Notes: generated by a model from the sequence alone, not told the origin. A DNA stretch of 64,000 nt from Sulfuricurvum sp. (GCA_028710885.1 JAQTTG010000004.1:124001-188000); one strand, 5' to 3'. Positions 29,224 to 38,505 are shown, numbered from the stretch's first letter. Program-made: numbers and translations.

Positions 29224-30317
29224 TTGCGCTCCGTTACGACCATTTGATAAAGTGCATACGTCAATGGTTTGATATTAAGATTGATTGCCGAAGAGATCGG
29301 TGCAATAAACGCCGGTTTAGCGCGGTCATAAAATGCTTTATCAAAGTCTTCCTGCTCATAGACCGGATACTCATCGCTGAAAGCAAACCGACTTTTAGCA
29401 ACGGGAGCGAGATTAACCAACTTTAGAAAGGCATTGGTTTTTTCAATCGCTTCTTCCGGGCTCATAGCATCTGCACGGGTGAGAGCAATTGCAAAGTTTC
29501 GCTCTGCCAAGAGAGGTGAAAACTTTTCAAGTTCCTCTTTGAGGGTAGTATATTGATATTCAAGCTCATGGTATGACGCTAAATCGATCATAAACAAAAG
29601 AGTTTTTGTTCGCTCGATATGACGAAGAAATTTAAGTCCTAACCCTTTTCCCTCGGATGCTCCGCCAATAATACCCGGGATATCTGCCATAATATACGAA
29701 TCGAATTCACCGATATTAATCTGGCCAAGTTTCGGGGTCAATGTCGTAAACTCATAGTTTGCGACTTCGGGACGAGCGTTAGAGACCGTAGAAATCAATG
29801 TCGATTTACCGACATTTGGAAATCCGACTAATCCGACATCCGCAATCAATTTAAGATCAAGTCTAACAATACGAGTAACCGCCGGTTCACCCGGTTGAGC
29901 ATACATTGGTTTTTGGTTCGTAGAAGATTTGAAGTGGACATTTCCAAGACCACCGCGTCCCCCTTCTAAAAAGAGAACCTCTTTACCATCTTCGAGCAAG
30001 TCAAGCACTACTTCACCACTCTCCACATCGACTACTTGCGTTCCCGGAGGGACTACAACCACGAGCCGTTTACCCGCTTTACCTGCCATATTCGAGCCCA
30101 TGCCCGGTTGCCCTTTATCGGCTTTTAGGTTTTTGTTTCCTTGGAAATGAGCTAGCGTATGGGTATTGTTATCTACTTTGAAATAGACATCACCACCGCG
30201 ACCACCGTCTCCACCATTTGGTCCACCTTGAAGGACATATTTTTCCCGTCGAAAAGCAACACACCCTGCTCCCCCTTTTCCGGATGAGACGGTAATTTCT
30301 ACACTATCACTAAACAT
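29220..30317 (-). CDS. obgE: Obg/CgtA GTPase
   Basis: A 365-residue ribosome-associated GTPase for 50S maturation and stress control. The glycine-rich Obg fold occupies residues 1-158 ([30 protein letters not shown]), and the G domain follows with G1 [10 protein letters not shown]3 [16 protein letters not shown] and the G4-like position ALTRADAM. There is no extended acidic tail. The start has AAGGA upstream, and a plausible promoter lies at 30379-30406. Confidence 0.97.
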   Translation of the reverse strand: MFSDSVEITVSSGKGGAGCVAFRREKYVLQGGPNGGDGGRGGDVYFKVDNNTHTLAHFQGNKNLKADKGQPGMGSNMAGKAGKRLVVVVPPGTQVVDVESGEVVLDLLEDGKEVLFLEGGRGGLGNVHFKSSTNQKPMYAQPGEPAVTRIVRLDLKLIADVGLVGFPNVGKSTLISTVSNARPEVANYEFTTLTPKLGQINIGEFDSYIMADIPGIIGGASEGKGLGLKFLRHIERTKTLLFMIDLASYHELEYQYTTLKEELEKFSPLLAERNFAIALTRADAMSPEEAIEKTNAFLKLVNLAPVAKSRFAFSDEYPVYEQEDFDKAFYDRAKPAFIAPISSAINLNIKPLTYALYQMVVTERK

Positions 30318-30378
30318 GGATGTCCTTCAAGTTGTTTTGAATATTTGCCTCGAACGAGACAGCTATTATTTACTTAAC

Positions 30379-30406
30379 ACTATACTTTGATAATTAAAGT
30401 ACACAA
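30379..30406 (-). promoter_or_regulatory. Candidate promoter for the obgE operon
   Basis: On the minus strand TTGTGT (30401-30406) and TATAGT (30379-30384) are separated by 16 bases, about 60 bases before the obgE start and just behind the rpmA terminator. It would drive the very long downstream block. Confidence 0.4.
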
Positions 30407-30437
30407 TTAAAAAGATAATTTTGGAAATGGATTCAAA

Positions 30438-30455
30438 ATCGGGCGAAAGCCCGAT
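30438..30455 (-). terminator. Intrinsic terminator after rplU-rpmA
   Basis: A perfect GC-rich stem, ATCGGGC/GCCCGAT, with a four-base loop lies 12 bases past the rpmA stop and is followed on the minus strand by TTTT. It separates the ribosomal protein pair from the obgE block, perhaps incompletely because the T run is short. Confidence 0.75.
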
Positions 30456-30466
30456 GTAAGTGAAAA

Positions 30467-30724
30467 TTAAGCGGCAGGGATGATAGAGACTTGTTTACGT
30501 TTTTTGTCTTTACGTTCAAACGCAACGACACCGTCAACCAAAGCATACAAAGTATGGTCTTTACCCATTCCCATATTTTTACCTGGGTGAACATTAGTTC
30601 CACGTTGACGGATAACGATATTACCCGCTCTTACGAATTCACCACCGTATTTTTTGACACCGAGTCTACGTCCCGCTGAGTCGCGGTTATTCTGTGTACT
30701 ACCCTGACCTTTCTTATGAGCCAT
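30467..30724 (-). CDS. rpmA: Ribosomal protein L27
   Basis: An 85-residue L27, beginning [20 protein letters not shown] and containing [21 protein letters not shown]-type sequence. L27 reaches the peptidyl transferase centre of the 50S subunit. The N-terminus starts directly at the mature form, with no Firmicutes-like cleavable extension. It follows rplU by 23 bases and is ended by a terminator hairpin. Confidence 0.98.
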   Translation of the reverse strand: MAHKKGQGSTQNNRDSAGRRLGVKKYGGEFVRAGNIVIRQRGTNVHPGKNMGMGKDHTLYALVDGVVAFERKDKKRKQVSIIPAA

Positions 30725-30747
30725 GCTGTCCTCCTACTTTTTAATAA

Positions 30748-31056
30748 TTACGCAGCAATCTTAACGATGCGAACGCGTGTGTGATCTCGTCTGAAACCAC
30801 GTTTCAATTTGCTGTCTTTACGACGACGTTTTTTGTAGATCACGACTTTACGGTCACGACCTTCATTAATAACTTCACAGGTAACAACAGCACCCTCAAC
30901 GAATGGAGTACCGGTTTTAAGTTCACCGTTATTCACGGCAAGAACTTCTTTGATTTCGACGGTGGCTTTAGGATCAAGTCCCATTTTATCGAACAAAAGG
31001 ATATCACCCTCTTGAACTTTATACTGTTTTCCGCCGTTTTTGATAATTGCGTACAT
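30748..31056 (-). CDS. rplU: Ribosomal protein L21
   Basis: A 102-residue L21: [18 protein letters not shown] at the start and [22 protein letters not shown] at the basic C-terminus. It binds 23S rRNA in the 50S subunit. The start is preceded by AAGGA, and a TATAAT lies about 40 bases upstream. Confidence 0.98.
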   Translation of the reverse strand: MYAIIKNGGKQYKVQEGDILLFDKMGLDPKATVEIKEVLAVNNGELKTGTPFVEGAVVTCEVINEGRDRKVVIYKKRRRKDSKLKRGFRRDHTRVRIVKIAA

Positions 31057-31093
31057 TAGCGTTCCTTACTTACAAGTCTACAAAAAGTGGCGA

Positions 31094-31099
31094 ATTATA
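31094..31099 (-). promoter_or_regulatory. Candidate -10 of the rplU-rpmA promoter
   Basis: A perfect minus-strand TATAAT lies 38 bases before rplU. The hexamer 17 bases upstream, TTTAAG, matches the -35 consensus only in part and overlaps the ridA stop. Confidence 0.5.
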
Positions 31100-31117
31100 G
31101 CCAACGTTTATTTAAGC

Positions 31118-31489
31118 TTAAATTAAAGCGATAGCATCAATCTCAACAAGTGCATTTTTTGGCAATGTTTTCACAGCTACGGTAGAGCGTGAGGGCTTAT
31201 GATTGCCGAATGCTTCGCCATAAATCGTATTGACCGCTACAAAATCATCCATATCCGCCAAAAAGATCGTCGTTTTGATCACTTTATCAAACGAACTTCC
31301 CGCCGCTTCCAAAACCGCTTTAAGGTTAGCAATCACTTGAACGCATTGAGCGCTTACATCACCGCTTAACATCTCACCCGCTGGAGTCAATGCGATTTGA
31401 CCGGAGGTAAATACCATACCGTTAGCAATCATCGCTTGAGAATAAGGTCCAATCGCCGCGGGAGCGTTGGGGGTTTGTACAGTTGTCAT
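31118..31489 (-). CDS. ridA: RidA family reactive intermediate deaminase
   Basis: A 123-residue YjgF/YER057c/UK114 protein that hydrolyses enamine and imine intermediates from PLP enzymes. It has [38 protein letters not shown], the substrate-binding Arg in [12 protein letters not shown], and the C-terminal VEIDAIAL. The trimeric fold is expected. It lies nine bases behind the thioredoxin-like gene on the same strand. Confidence 0.95.
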   Translation of the reverse strand: MTTVQTPNAPAAIGPYSQAMIANGMVFTSGQIALTPAGEMLSGDVSAQCVQVIANLKAVLEAAGSSFDKVIKTTIFLADMDDFVAVNTIYGEAFGNHKPSRSTVAVKTLPKNALVEIDAIALI

Positions 31490-31498
31490 AATTTTCCT

Positions 31499-31894
31499 TT
31501 ATTTTTTATATTTTGTTAATGCATCATCGAGAATGGACTGATAATCTTCACTCGGCCAATATCCCGGAATTGAATAGATTACTTTTCCCTCTCCATCTAA
31601 AAAATAGTGCATTGGGATCATTTTAGCGCTCAAATTTTTCGGATAAATACTTTTATCACGTGTCACATGAACCATTACAAATTTAGAATTCAATTTAGTA
31701 ATAACTTCTTCATCTTGAAGGGTTGTAGCTTCAAACTTGCGGCACCATCGGCACTGCTCACTCGTGATAAGAACCATCAACGGTTTAGACTCTTTCTTTG
31801 CTTTGGCTTGCGCTTGCTCGTACGTATCATTCCATACGATATCCGTAGCAAAAAGATTAGCCATTAAAAGTGCTAACAAAAGTAATTTTTTCAT
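31499..31894 (-). CDS. Exported thioredoxin-like protein
   Basis: A 131-residue protein with a cleavable signal peptide (MKKLLLLALLMANLFA, cut near FATD) and a thioredoxin fold with the redox pair in SEQCRWCRKFE (Cys48 and Cys51). IPMHYFLDGEGKVI supplies the cis-Pro-like loop region in altered form. It resembles thioredoxin-related proteins of the DUF255/SoxW-like class acting in the periplasm. Whether it oxidises or reduces its partners cannot be read from the sequence. Confidence 0.85.
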   Translation of the reverse strand: MKKLLLLALLMANLFATDIVWNDTYEQAQAKAKKESKPLMVLITSEQCRWCRKFEATTLQDEEVITKLNSKFVMVHVTRDKSIYPKNLSAKMIPMHYFLDGEGKVIYSIPGYWPSEDYQSILDDALTKYKK

Positions 31895-31918
31895 TCTTGA
31901 CCTTTTAAAAACGAAATT

Positions 31919-33016
31919 TTATCGAAAATTATTGATTAACTTTGTAAAAACAGTGTAAAGATTTTTCACCTCATCAATCGACGTTCGCTCATTAGGGGCG
32001 TGAATCGTATCATTAATTACACCGAATTCGATTACATCGATCCCGTATGCGGCAACGAAACGAGCATCCGACGTCCCACCAGCGGTAGAATTTTTAGGGG
32101 TGAGATTACATACCTCTTGAATCGCATCCGATAAAGTTCGAACAATAGTCGTATTGGCATCGGTAACAAACGGATATGCTGTTTGATCGAGATTCAAGGT
32201 GTAATCCAACCCTTCCAACTGCGAATCAATAAATGAGGCAATTTTTTCTTGATCGGTACGAGTAGAGTTGCGAACATTGAACATCATTCTAAGCTTTCCG
32301 GGAGAAACATTGGTCGTCTCGATCCCTGCACGGATATCAGTAATGACAAGTTGGCTCGGAGCGAAATATTCATCCCCCTCATCCAAAAATGCCCCAGCGA
32401 TCGTAGAAAGTACGGGAGCTATTTGATGTACAGGATTGATCGCTTTTTCGGGGTAAGCCGCGTGTCCTTGTTTTCCGAGTATCTCGATGACACCGTTAAT
32501 AGAGCCTCGACGTCCCACTTTGATCGCATCCCCGAAATGCTCTTCGCACGTCGGTTCAGCCACTACTACGGCATCGGGAAGCAAATCATGCTCTTTGAGA
32601 TATGCCAATACTTCTACCGTCCCATATTTCGCCGGTCCCTCTTCATCAGACGTAAGCAAAATCGACAGTGTCCCCTCGTACTCTTTCGCCTCTTTGAGTG
32701 CTTGAACAAAGGCTGCAACACCGCTTTTCATATCCTGCGCACCACGCGCATAAATATATCCCTCTTTTTCTGTGGCTATAAACGGATCACTGTTCCACCC
32801 CTCCCCTGCAGGGACGACATCCACATGTCCTGCGAAACAAAGATGTTTCCCCACTCCAAAACAACGGTAGGCAAAGAGGTTCTTTACCCCTTCGTGATCC
32901 AGTCGAATGATTTGAAATTCACTCAAATATTCCGCTAAAAATTCAAAAATACCGCCATCTTCAGGGGTAACACTCGGTGATTCCAAAAGCTTTTTAAATA
33001 ACTCAATTACGTTCAA
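31919..33016 (-). CDS. dapE: Succinyl-diaminopimelate desuccinylase
   Basis: A 365-residue M20 zinc peptidase of the lysine/diaminopimelate pathway. Metal-binding motifs: FAGHVDVVPAGEGW, YARGAQDMKSG and LLTSDEEGPAKYGT with the catalytic Glu; ATNTTIVRT and TAGGTSDARF follow. It starts with TTG at 33016, supported by GAGG upstream, two bases after the MutS-like stop. It supplies meso-DAP for peptidoglycan. Confidence 0.94.
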   Translation of the reverse strand: MNVIELFKKLLESPSVTPEDGGIFEFLAEYLSEFQIIRLDHEGVKNLFAYRCFGVGKHLCFAGHVDVVPAGEGWNSDPFIATEKEGYIYARGAQDMKSGVAAFVQALKEAKEYEGTLSILLTSDEEGPAKYGTVEVLAYLKEHDLLPDAVVVAEPTCEEHFGDAIKVGRRGSINGVIEILGKQGHAAYPEKAINPVHQIAPVLSTIAGAFLDEGDEYFAPSQLVITDIRAGIETTNVSPGKLRMMFNVRNSTRTDQEKIASFIDSQLEGLDYTLNLDQTAYPFVTDANTTIVRTLSDAIQEVCNLTPKNSTAGGTSDARFVAAYGIDVIEFGVINDTIHAPNERTSIDEVKNLYTVFTKLINNFR

Positions 33017-33018
33017 TG

Positions 33019-35046
33019 CTAATCCTCTTTTAATTGCGTCTCGTATTCGAGGCGCAAACCTTGTGACGTCATTATAAAACCTTGCAGTTTGATTTTGCCT
33101 TGTGAAACGTCACGATTATGGGTTTCACATAAAGGTATTAGATGATGGTGTTCTTTTGAAACAGGTCTTTTTTGCGGATTGCGAACCAATGCCCCGCAAA
33201 TGACACATTCCGAGGCCACCACTTCACGGTAACGTTTGATGTACTCTTTTTGATTACCCAATTCAAGAACATCGTACTCTTTTGCCAAATTTTCACGCAA
33301 CCGTTTGGCGTTGTTCAAAAAATGAGAATTCATGTGGAGTGATTCGGCAAATTCCAAACCGTACACACTGCTTCCCCGTCCCGATTTAAGAATCCGATCA
33401 TAAACCAATCGATCTGCACCCTCATCGTAACGGACACTTAAGTGAAGATTGACCACTTCGCGCAAGCGGCTCAATTCACTGATCATAGAGAGCTGATGCA
33501 AATGGGTAGTCATCAAAAACAGACACCCTTTGGTGTTAAGCTCCATAATTGTACTCGCAACAATCGAAACCGCTGAAAGCGTTTCGGTACCATGACTGAT
33601 CTCATCCCCCAAAACAAGTGACCTTGGTGTTGCACGACTAAAGATGTTATTGAGTTCCAACATCTCTACCCCAAAAGTCGAAAGAGATTTTGCTACATTA
33701 TCACGAGACTGTATACGAGTATATATACCGTCGAAAAGAGAAAACTTCATCGCTTTAGCCGGAACAAAAAAGCCACTTTGAGCTAACGTAACAGCTATCC
33801 CAATACTCTTCATCAAAGAGGATTTTCCGCTAGAGTTAATCCCATAAAGCAATACTCCTCGTATGTTCGCTCCATCATGCACTTTAGAATTCAACATTAC
33901 TGTGTCAGGATAAGGTAAATCAAGATAATCTCGATCCCCCATAACAATATCATTTGGAATATAATTTATTCCCTGTGATTCAACCAATAAATGACGTAAT
34001 TGCGTCATTTGTAAAAAATTCTGCTCTTTTGTTTCGACAATAAGTGGACGTATTAACCCATATTTTTTGGCAGTCATGGCTGAAGTCACAGCTACATCAA
34101 TTTGAGCGATCCAGTCAAAGGTTTCTTGCATAAATGGTATTTGAGATTTAATCCATTGTCTCTCATGATATCGATTACGTAGCTCAATATTCCATCCATC
34201 TAATAGCGTATTTTTTGGAAGTAAATGACTCAATTTATACTTTATACAATAGTGTTGCATTTCAATTAGAGTATTTACAGATACTACAAAATTCTCAAGT
34301 ACATTATTTTGTCTAACTTGAAGATACCACCATAGAAGTTCAATATCACCTATTAATTCCAACTGTTCCTTAAACCATTTAGCATGTGAACTCAATGTTT
34401 CAATCCAATCAAAACGCTGATTTAATTCTAGAACATTTTTAATCGGTAGAAAAAGACGAAATCGGCCCAACCTTTTTCCCATGGAAGTTGACATATTCAA
34501 TAATAAATTTGCGATGCTGAGTGATCTAAAATCATTGCTAGTAATCTCAAGCTGTTCTAATGCATTATTACCCAATTCCATTAATTGAGCTGTTTCTAAG
34601 ATAGTAGGATAATTATAAGCATTAGCATTTAATGTTCTCAATTGATGAGCTAATAATGCTAATGCTTGTGCACTGAGAGGTCTTGTTTCTAAACTTAAAT
34701 GCTCAATTGGACTAAGTAAAGATTCGACACTGAAAACTTCTTTAAAAAGTCTATTTTGATCCAAACTAGTAAATATTTGCTCATCAAAACGATATTCAAA
34801 CATCGCAAAATTACTTGCTATCTCTTCAAATAGTTGCCGCGAAGAAGCACCAATAATTAAATTGCGACTATTCGTTACAAATAGCAAATGTAAAACACGA
34901 TCAATTGCACTGTAGGGGTGACAAGGCTCAACTTCAATTTCAGATAGCCATCCATGTAACCCAAAAGGTTCGATCATAGCCAATCCAATCGAATACCCAT
35001 TGATATTATGACTAATATATATGGCTGTTTGAGACTTAGTAATCAT
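33019..35046 (-). CDS. MutS-like ATPase with C-terminal HNH-like Cys/His motif
   Basis: A 675-residue MutS-family protein. The MutS ATPase domain lies in the middle to C-terminal part: Walker A GINSSGKSS near residues 398-406 and Walker B LVLGDEISHGT near 475-485, then LFLMTTHLHQL. The N-terminal 380 residues are connector and lever-like; the mismatch-reading FxE domain of MutS1 is not seen. The tail has CVIC (614-617), HHH (633-635) and CETH (640-643), then GKIKLQGFIMTSQGLRLEY, which resembles the HNH tail of the MutS7 group found in Campylobacterota, giant viruses and octocoral mitochondria. The first 1.1 kb of the gene is much more AT-rich than the rest. The exact subgroup is uncertain. 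Confidence 0.85.
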   Translation of the reverse strand: MITKSQTAIYISHNINGYSIGLAMIEPFGLHGWLSEIEVEPCHPYSAIDRVLHLLFVTNSRNLIIGASSRQLFEEIASNFAMFEYRFDEQIFTSLDQNRLFKEVFSVESLLSPIEHLSLETRPLSAQALALLAHQLRTLNANAYNYPTILETAQLMELGNNALEQLEITSNDFRSLSIANLLLNMSTSMGKRLGRFRLFLPIKNVLELNQRFDWIETLSSHAKWFKEQLELIGDIELLWWYLQVRQNNVLENFVVSVNTLIEMQHYCIKYKLSHLLPKNTLLDGWNIELRNRYHERQWIKSQIPFMQETFDWIAQIDVAVTSAMTAKKYGLIRPLIVETKEQNFLQMTQLRHLLVESQGINYIPNDIVMGDRDYLDLPYPDTVMLNSKVHDGANIRGVLLYGINSSGKSSLMKSIGIAVTLAQSGFFVPAKAMKFSLFDGIYTRIQSRDNVAKSLSTFGVEMLELNNIFSRATPRSLVLGDEISHGTETLSAVSIVASTIMELNTKGCLFLMTTHLHQLSMISELSRLREVVNLHLSVRYDEGADRLVYDRILKSGRGSSVYGLEFAESLHMNSHFLNNAKRLRENLAKEYDVLELGNQKEYIKRYREVVASECVICGALVRNPQKRPVSKEHHHLIPLCETHNRDVSQGKIKLQGFIMTSQGLRLEYETQLKED

Positions 35047-35199
35047 GTTTCCACCACATCTGCTATAATTTTAAATTGCTATTAACCTTATTATATCTTT
35101 GCAAGAATTAAAAGATATTTGGTTTAACTTTTATTTTAGTAATAATCACGTTATAATCACAAAATTATAATAAAATCTAAGTTTAGGATATATTTTAAA

Positions 35200-35613
35200 A
35201 TGAAACGCCCTACCCCAATAAATGAAGAAGTTTTATTTGATGGACGCAGTTTAATTTCTGAAACAGACACTAAAGGCATCATCACCTACGTTAATCGTAA
35301 ATTTACAGAAATGACTGGATATAAAGCAGTTGAAGCTGTCGGTCAACCTCATAGTCTATTACGCCATCCCGATATGCCAAAAGCAGGTTTTGAAGGAATG
35401 TGGAAAGTCATCGAAAGTGGAAAGATATGGGAAGGGTATGTTAAAAATTTACGTAAAGATGGAAAATTTTACTGGGTTGTCGTCCACATCGTACCAAAAT
35501 TGGATGAAACAGGAGAAATCATTGGCTACATAGCTTCACGTAAAATGCCTGACCGAAATCGTTTAAAAATAGTAGAAGAACAATATAAAGAATTACTGGC
35601 ACAAGAGCGTTAA
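35200..35613 (+). CDS. Single-domain PAS protein, Aer/CetB-like
   Basis: A 137-residue stand-alone PAS domain. It closely follows the Aer PAS pattern: LISETDTKGIITYVNRKFTEMTGY, GQPHSLLRHPDMPKAGFEGMW, GYVKNLRKDGKFYWV and IIGYIASRK. In E. coli Aer this fold binds FAD and reads redox state; in C. jejuni, CetB is a separate PAS protein that signals to a receptor, CetA. No transmembrane or signalling domain is attached here, so an unlinked partner is needed. The last 18 residues form a charged helix. It is transcribed alone and converges with the MATE gene (4-base stop overlap). Confidence 0.9.
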   Translation: MKRPTPINEEVLFDGRSLISETDTKGIITYVNRKFTEMTGYKAVEAVGQPHSLLRHPDMPKAGFEGMWKVIESGKIWEGYVKNLRKDGKFYWVVVHIVPKLDETGEIIGYIASRKMPDRNRLKIVEEQYKELLAQER

Positions 35614-36929
35614 ATTTTTAACGCAAGCCACTCTTTTTTTCTATAAACTCTCCAAAATAGCCACCCTTTAATCAATGTTTCTAGACTCATGGCACTGTAA
35701 ATCCCTACAATTCCCCACCCAAGTTTTAATGCAATATAAGACGGGATCAATCGAAAAATCCATAATGATAAAACGGTTATACGCATACTCACCATTGTAG
35801 CACCTGCACCCCTAAGTGCACCACTTAGAACAAATGTTAATGCCAATGGAATTTGAACAATACCAACAAAACGAAGATAAATCGATGCTTGCATTATGGT
35901 TAAATTATCTTTTGTAAACCAAGAAACTAAAAATTCTGGAAAAAGAACCAAAAAAATACCAACTGTTCCCATAAATACAATCGCAATTTTAGCACTTAGT
36001 ATACCTGACATATATGCATGATCATAGTTTTTAGCACCTATATATTGTCCAGCCAATGCCATCGCAGCAACTGCAAATCCGAATCCTGGCATAAAAGCCA
36101 ATGCTTCAACTCTTAAACCGATTTGATAACCAGCTAATGCATGTGTACCACAGGATGCAATCATTCCTACAAAGAGCAAAAACGATCCGCTTCCTATCAA
36201 CCGTTCCAATGTTGCAGGAATACCAATATGAATCATTTTTTTTAATTCCCCAAAAGTTCCTCGAGGTAAAAAACTGATTATTCCATTAGAGCGGCGTAGT
36301 ATCCATCCATAGACTAAAAGATTAAAAATATAAGCGCATAATGTAGCATATGCAGCTCCTTGAACGCCCATTGCATCAAATCCACCATGCCCAAAAATAA
36401 ACAAATAGTTTAAACATCCATTGATACAAGCTGAAATTATTTTAATATACAAAGAACTTCGTGTATCACCTGCCGAAGATAGCGCATTGTAAGCTAATGC
36501 ATCTAAAAAAATCAGTCCCATACCTAAACAAAGGATTTGAAAATAAGCTGTTCCCAACTTAATAACTTCTTCTCCTGAACCCATTAAACGAAAAAAATCA
36601 GATGCAAATATCCAACCTGAAGCTCCAATGATGAAAGAACAAACAATTGCAAAAAGCATAGCCATATACAATATGCTAGAAGCTCTATTATAACGTCCAC
36701 TACCGATATATCGTGCGATCAATGTACCTGATCCAACAATATAAAGACTCATTATTGCTTGTATTATCATCATAAATTGCATCGATAAACCAACCGCAGC
36801 CAAGGCTCCAACACCCAAAGCTCCAACCATTATCATATCAATCAAGATTTGAAGAATGTCAAGAAAATGTTTTAAAGCTGCTGGTATAGCAAGCCGCAAA
36901 ACATGATTTTTTATACCGTCAGAGTTCAA
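35610..36929 (-). CDS. MATE family multidrug/Na+ antiporter
   Basis: A 439-residue inner-membrane protein with about twelve hydrophobic segments arranged as two MATE repeats, starting KNHVLRLAIPAALKHFLDILQILIDMIMVGALG. The repeated pattern with conserved GSGTLIARYIG and AGQYIGAKNYDHA fits the family, which exports drugs or metabolites with Na+ or H+. The TTG start at 36929 overlaps the stop of the 94-residue gene (TTGA), so translation is coupled to it. The transported compound is unknown. Confidence 0.9.
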   Translation of the reverse strand: MNSDGIKNHVLRLAIPAALKHFLDILQILIDMIMVGALGVGALAAVGLSMQFMMIIQAIMSLYIVGSGTLIARYIGSGRYNRASSILYMAMLFAIVCSFIIGASGWIFASDFFRLMGSGEEVIKLGTAYFQILCLGMGLIFLDALAYNALSSAGDTRSSLYIKIISACINGCLNYLFIFGHGGFDAMGVQGAAYATLCAYIFNLLVYGWILRRSNGIISFLPRGTFGELKKMIHIGIPATLERLIGSGSFLLFVGMIASCGTHALAGYQIGLRVEALAFMPGFGFAVAAMALAGQYIGAKNYDHAYMSGILSAKIAIVFMGTVGIFLVLFPEFLVSWFTKDNLTIMQASIYLRFVGIVQIPLALTFVLSGALRGAGATMVSMRITVLSLWIFRLIPSYIALKLGWGIVGIYSAMSLETLIKGWLFWRVYRKKEWLALKI

Positions 36930-37210
36930 TTTTTCAACATTTTCACAATATTATCCATCGCCTCAAATAATGCTTCTTTTGTTATGTATCGAAGTTCTAC
37001 TCTATTAGTCGGAACTTCACCTATAGGATCAAAATCACAAATTAGGACATATGATTCTAAAATAATTACATCCTCTTTCATTGCTGCCCATTCCAATGAT
37101 ACAGAAGCAGTTTCACCTGCGGCATGAATTAATGCAGCTGGATAGATACGCGTTACTTTTGACAAATCAATTTTTTTTCCGGCTGATTCATACCATATTG
37201 CCTTCTTCAT
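36926..37210 (-). CDS. Unknown 94-residue protein between two exporters
   Basis: Not recognised. A soluble 94-residue alpha/beta protein without signal peptide or membrane segment; it contains one Cys (DVIILESYVLICDFDP) and ends in a basic helix (EALFEAMDNIVKMLKN). It is locked between an MFS and a MATE exporter by four-base overlaps at both ends, so it is made together with them and may be an accessory or ligand-sensing protein. Coding status is well supported by these overlaps. Confidence 0.75.
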   Translation of the reverse strand: MKKAIWYESAGKKIDLSKVTRIYPAALIHAAGETASVSLEWAAMKEDVIILESYVLICDFDPIGEVPTNRVELRYITKEALFEAMDNIVKMLKN

Positions 37211-38412
37211 CCTATCTCCTCCAATGCATAATTATGATAAATCCATCGATAATAAAATGCAGCAAGAATAAATACGCTTCCCAGTAAAAATGTAATTATT
37301 TCAAGTGAGCTGCCATTTTGTGCCATATAGCCAATCATCAAAGAAACAAATGCCCCTACCCCTAAAAAAATCATGTCATTATAGGCCACTACTCTGCCAT
37401 AAAATTCATCCTTTGTGTGATGCTGAAGTAGCGTGTAAGTATAAGACCAAAGCGTTGTAGTAATAAATCCAACTCCTACCGATGCCGCTAATGAATAATA
37501 AAAATTATTCATTGCTATCGCCCATAAACAAATCATAACTGCTTCACCAAAGAATAATATCTGCAGCCGATAATTATTGATCCAATGCCCCAGAAACAAT
37601 GGGCCAATAACTAATCCAAATGCTCTAGCTGCATTCATCAATCCTATTCCGAGTGAAACCGCAATTATATTCATATAATAATGCTTTGCGGCTAGAGCGA
37701 TCAATGCATCAAAAGCAGTAAATCCAATAACTGCGTGCAATATAATTAGATGTAAAACGATTCTATTTTTTCTGATATACACCCAAGTCTCTAACATCAT
37801 AGTAATAAAACGAGGTGTATTTTGAGCAAATGACATATCAAAACGAATCCCATTCAATAATACCAACGCCACAAAAAATAAAAGTGCATCCAGTAAAAAG
37901 GCTACAGTAATTCCAGCGAAATAGACCAATACACCACTCAAAGCCATCCCCATAGTATAAGATAATGACCAAATAATGGAATGAATTTCATTAGCAAATT
38001 GTAAAGATTTTCCTTGTAATATTCTCGGGAGTAAAGACATTTCTATTGTAAAATGAAAACTTGATGCACCCATTCGAATAAAAACCAATCCATAAAGTAC
38101 CCCTAGCATCTCTATAGAATTGACGCTTATCAACGAAAGTGTACAGACAATTTCTATCAAAATAAGTATCATCATCAATTTTTTTGGATGTATTTTATCG
38201 ATAAGTACTCCACTTAATGGTGCTTGAAATACTCCCGGTAAAAAATGCAATGCTGCTACCAAAGCTATTGTTGCGGCATCAACACCCATTTGAATTAAAA
38301 GTGTATAAATTGCAACATTGCTAAACCATGCACCAAAATAGGCGATCAATTGAATAACAGATAAACGACGAAGAATAGGTTCATTGCGTAAAAGAATTAA
38401 ATAGTGTTTCAT
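37207..38412 (-). CDS. MFS transporter
   Basis: A 401-residue major facilitator with about twelve membrane segments. The loop between segments 2 and 3 reads GVLIDKIHPKKLM, the usual G-x3-D-x2-[basic] motif A in modified form, and segment 5 has LSYTMGMALSGVLVYFAG. It resembles the MFS_3/enterobactin-exporter-like group of drug and siderophore exporters. It is the first gene of a three-gene unit with the unknown protein and the MATE exporter. Substrate unknown. Confidence 0.9.
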   Translation of the reverse strand: MKHYLILLRNEPILRRLSVIQLIAYFGAWFSNVAIYTLLIQMGVDAATIALVAALHFLPGVFQAPLSGVLIDKIHPKKLMMILILIEIVCTLSLISVNSIEMLGVLYGLVFIRMGASSFHFTIEMSLLPRILQGKSLQFANEIHSIIWSLSYTMGMALSGVLVYFAGITVAFLLDALLFFVALVLLNGIRFDMSFAQNTPRFITMMLETWVYIRKNRIVLHLIILHAVIGFTAFDALIALAAKHYYMNIIAVSLGIGLMNAARAFGLVIGPLFLGHWINNYRLQILFFGEAVMICLWAIAMNNFYYSLAASVGVGFITTTLWSYTYTLLQHHTKDEFYGRVVAYNDMIFLGVGAFVSLMIGYMAQNGSSLEIITFLLGSVFILAAFYYRWIYHNYALEEIG

Positions 38413-38437
38413 AATCGCAAGATTATCATGTGAACGT

Positions 38438-38464
38438 TAAAGTTTTCATTTTCTTTGACGATTT
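38438..38464 (+). promoter_or_regulatory. Sigma-28 (FliA) promoter for flaG-fliS
   Basis: TAAAGTTT (38438-38445), an 11-base spacer and GACGATTT (38457-38464) match the enterobacterial sigma-28 consensus TAAAGTTT-N11-GCCGATAA at 8/8 and 5/8 positions. It lies 41 bases before flaG, a gene of the late flagellar class in other bacteria. Confidence 0.75.
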
Positions 38465-38505
38465 AGGAGTAACAAATGTTTCACACTTGAAAAAGGAGAT
38501 TTATT

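Noticed and set aside
35610-38412. Export genes as part of a biosynthetic gene cluster
   Set aside because: Neighbours are mutS-like, a PAS sensor and flagellar genes; no biosynthetic enzymes are present.
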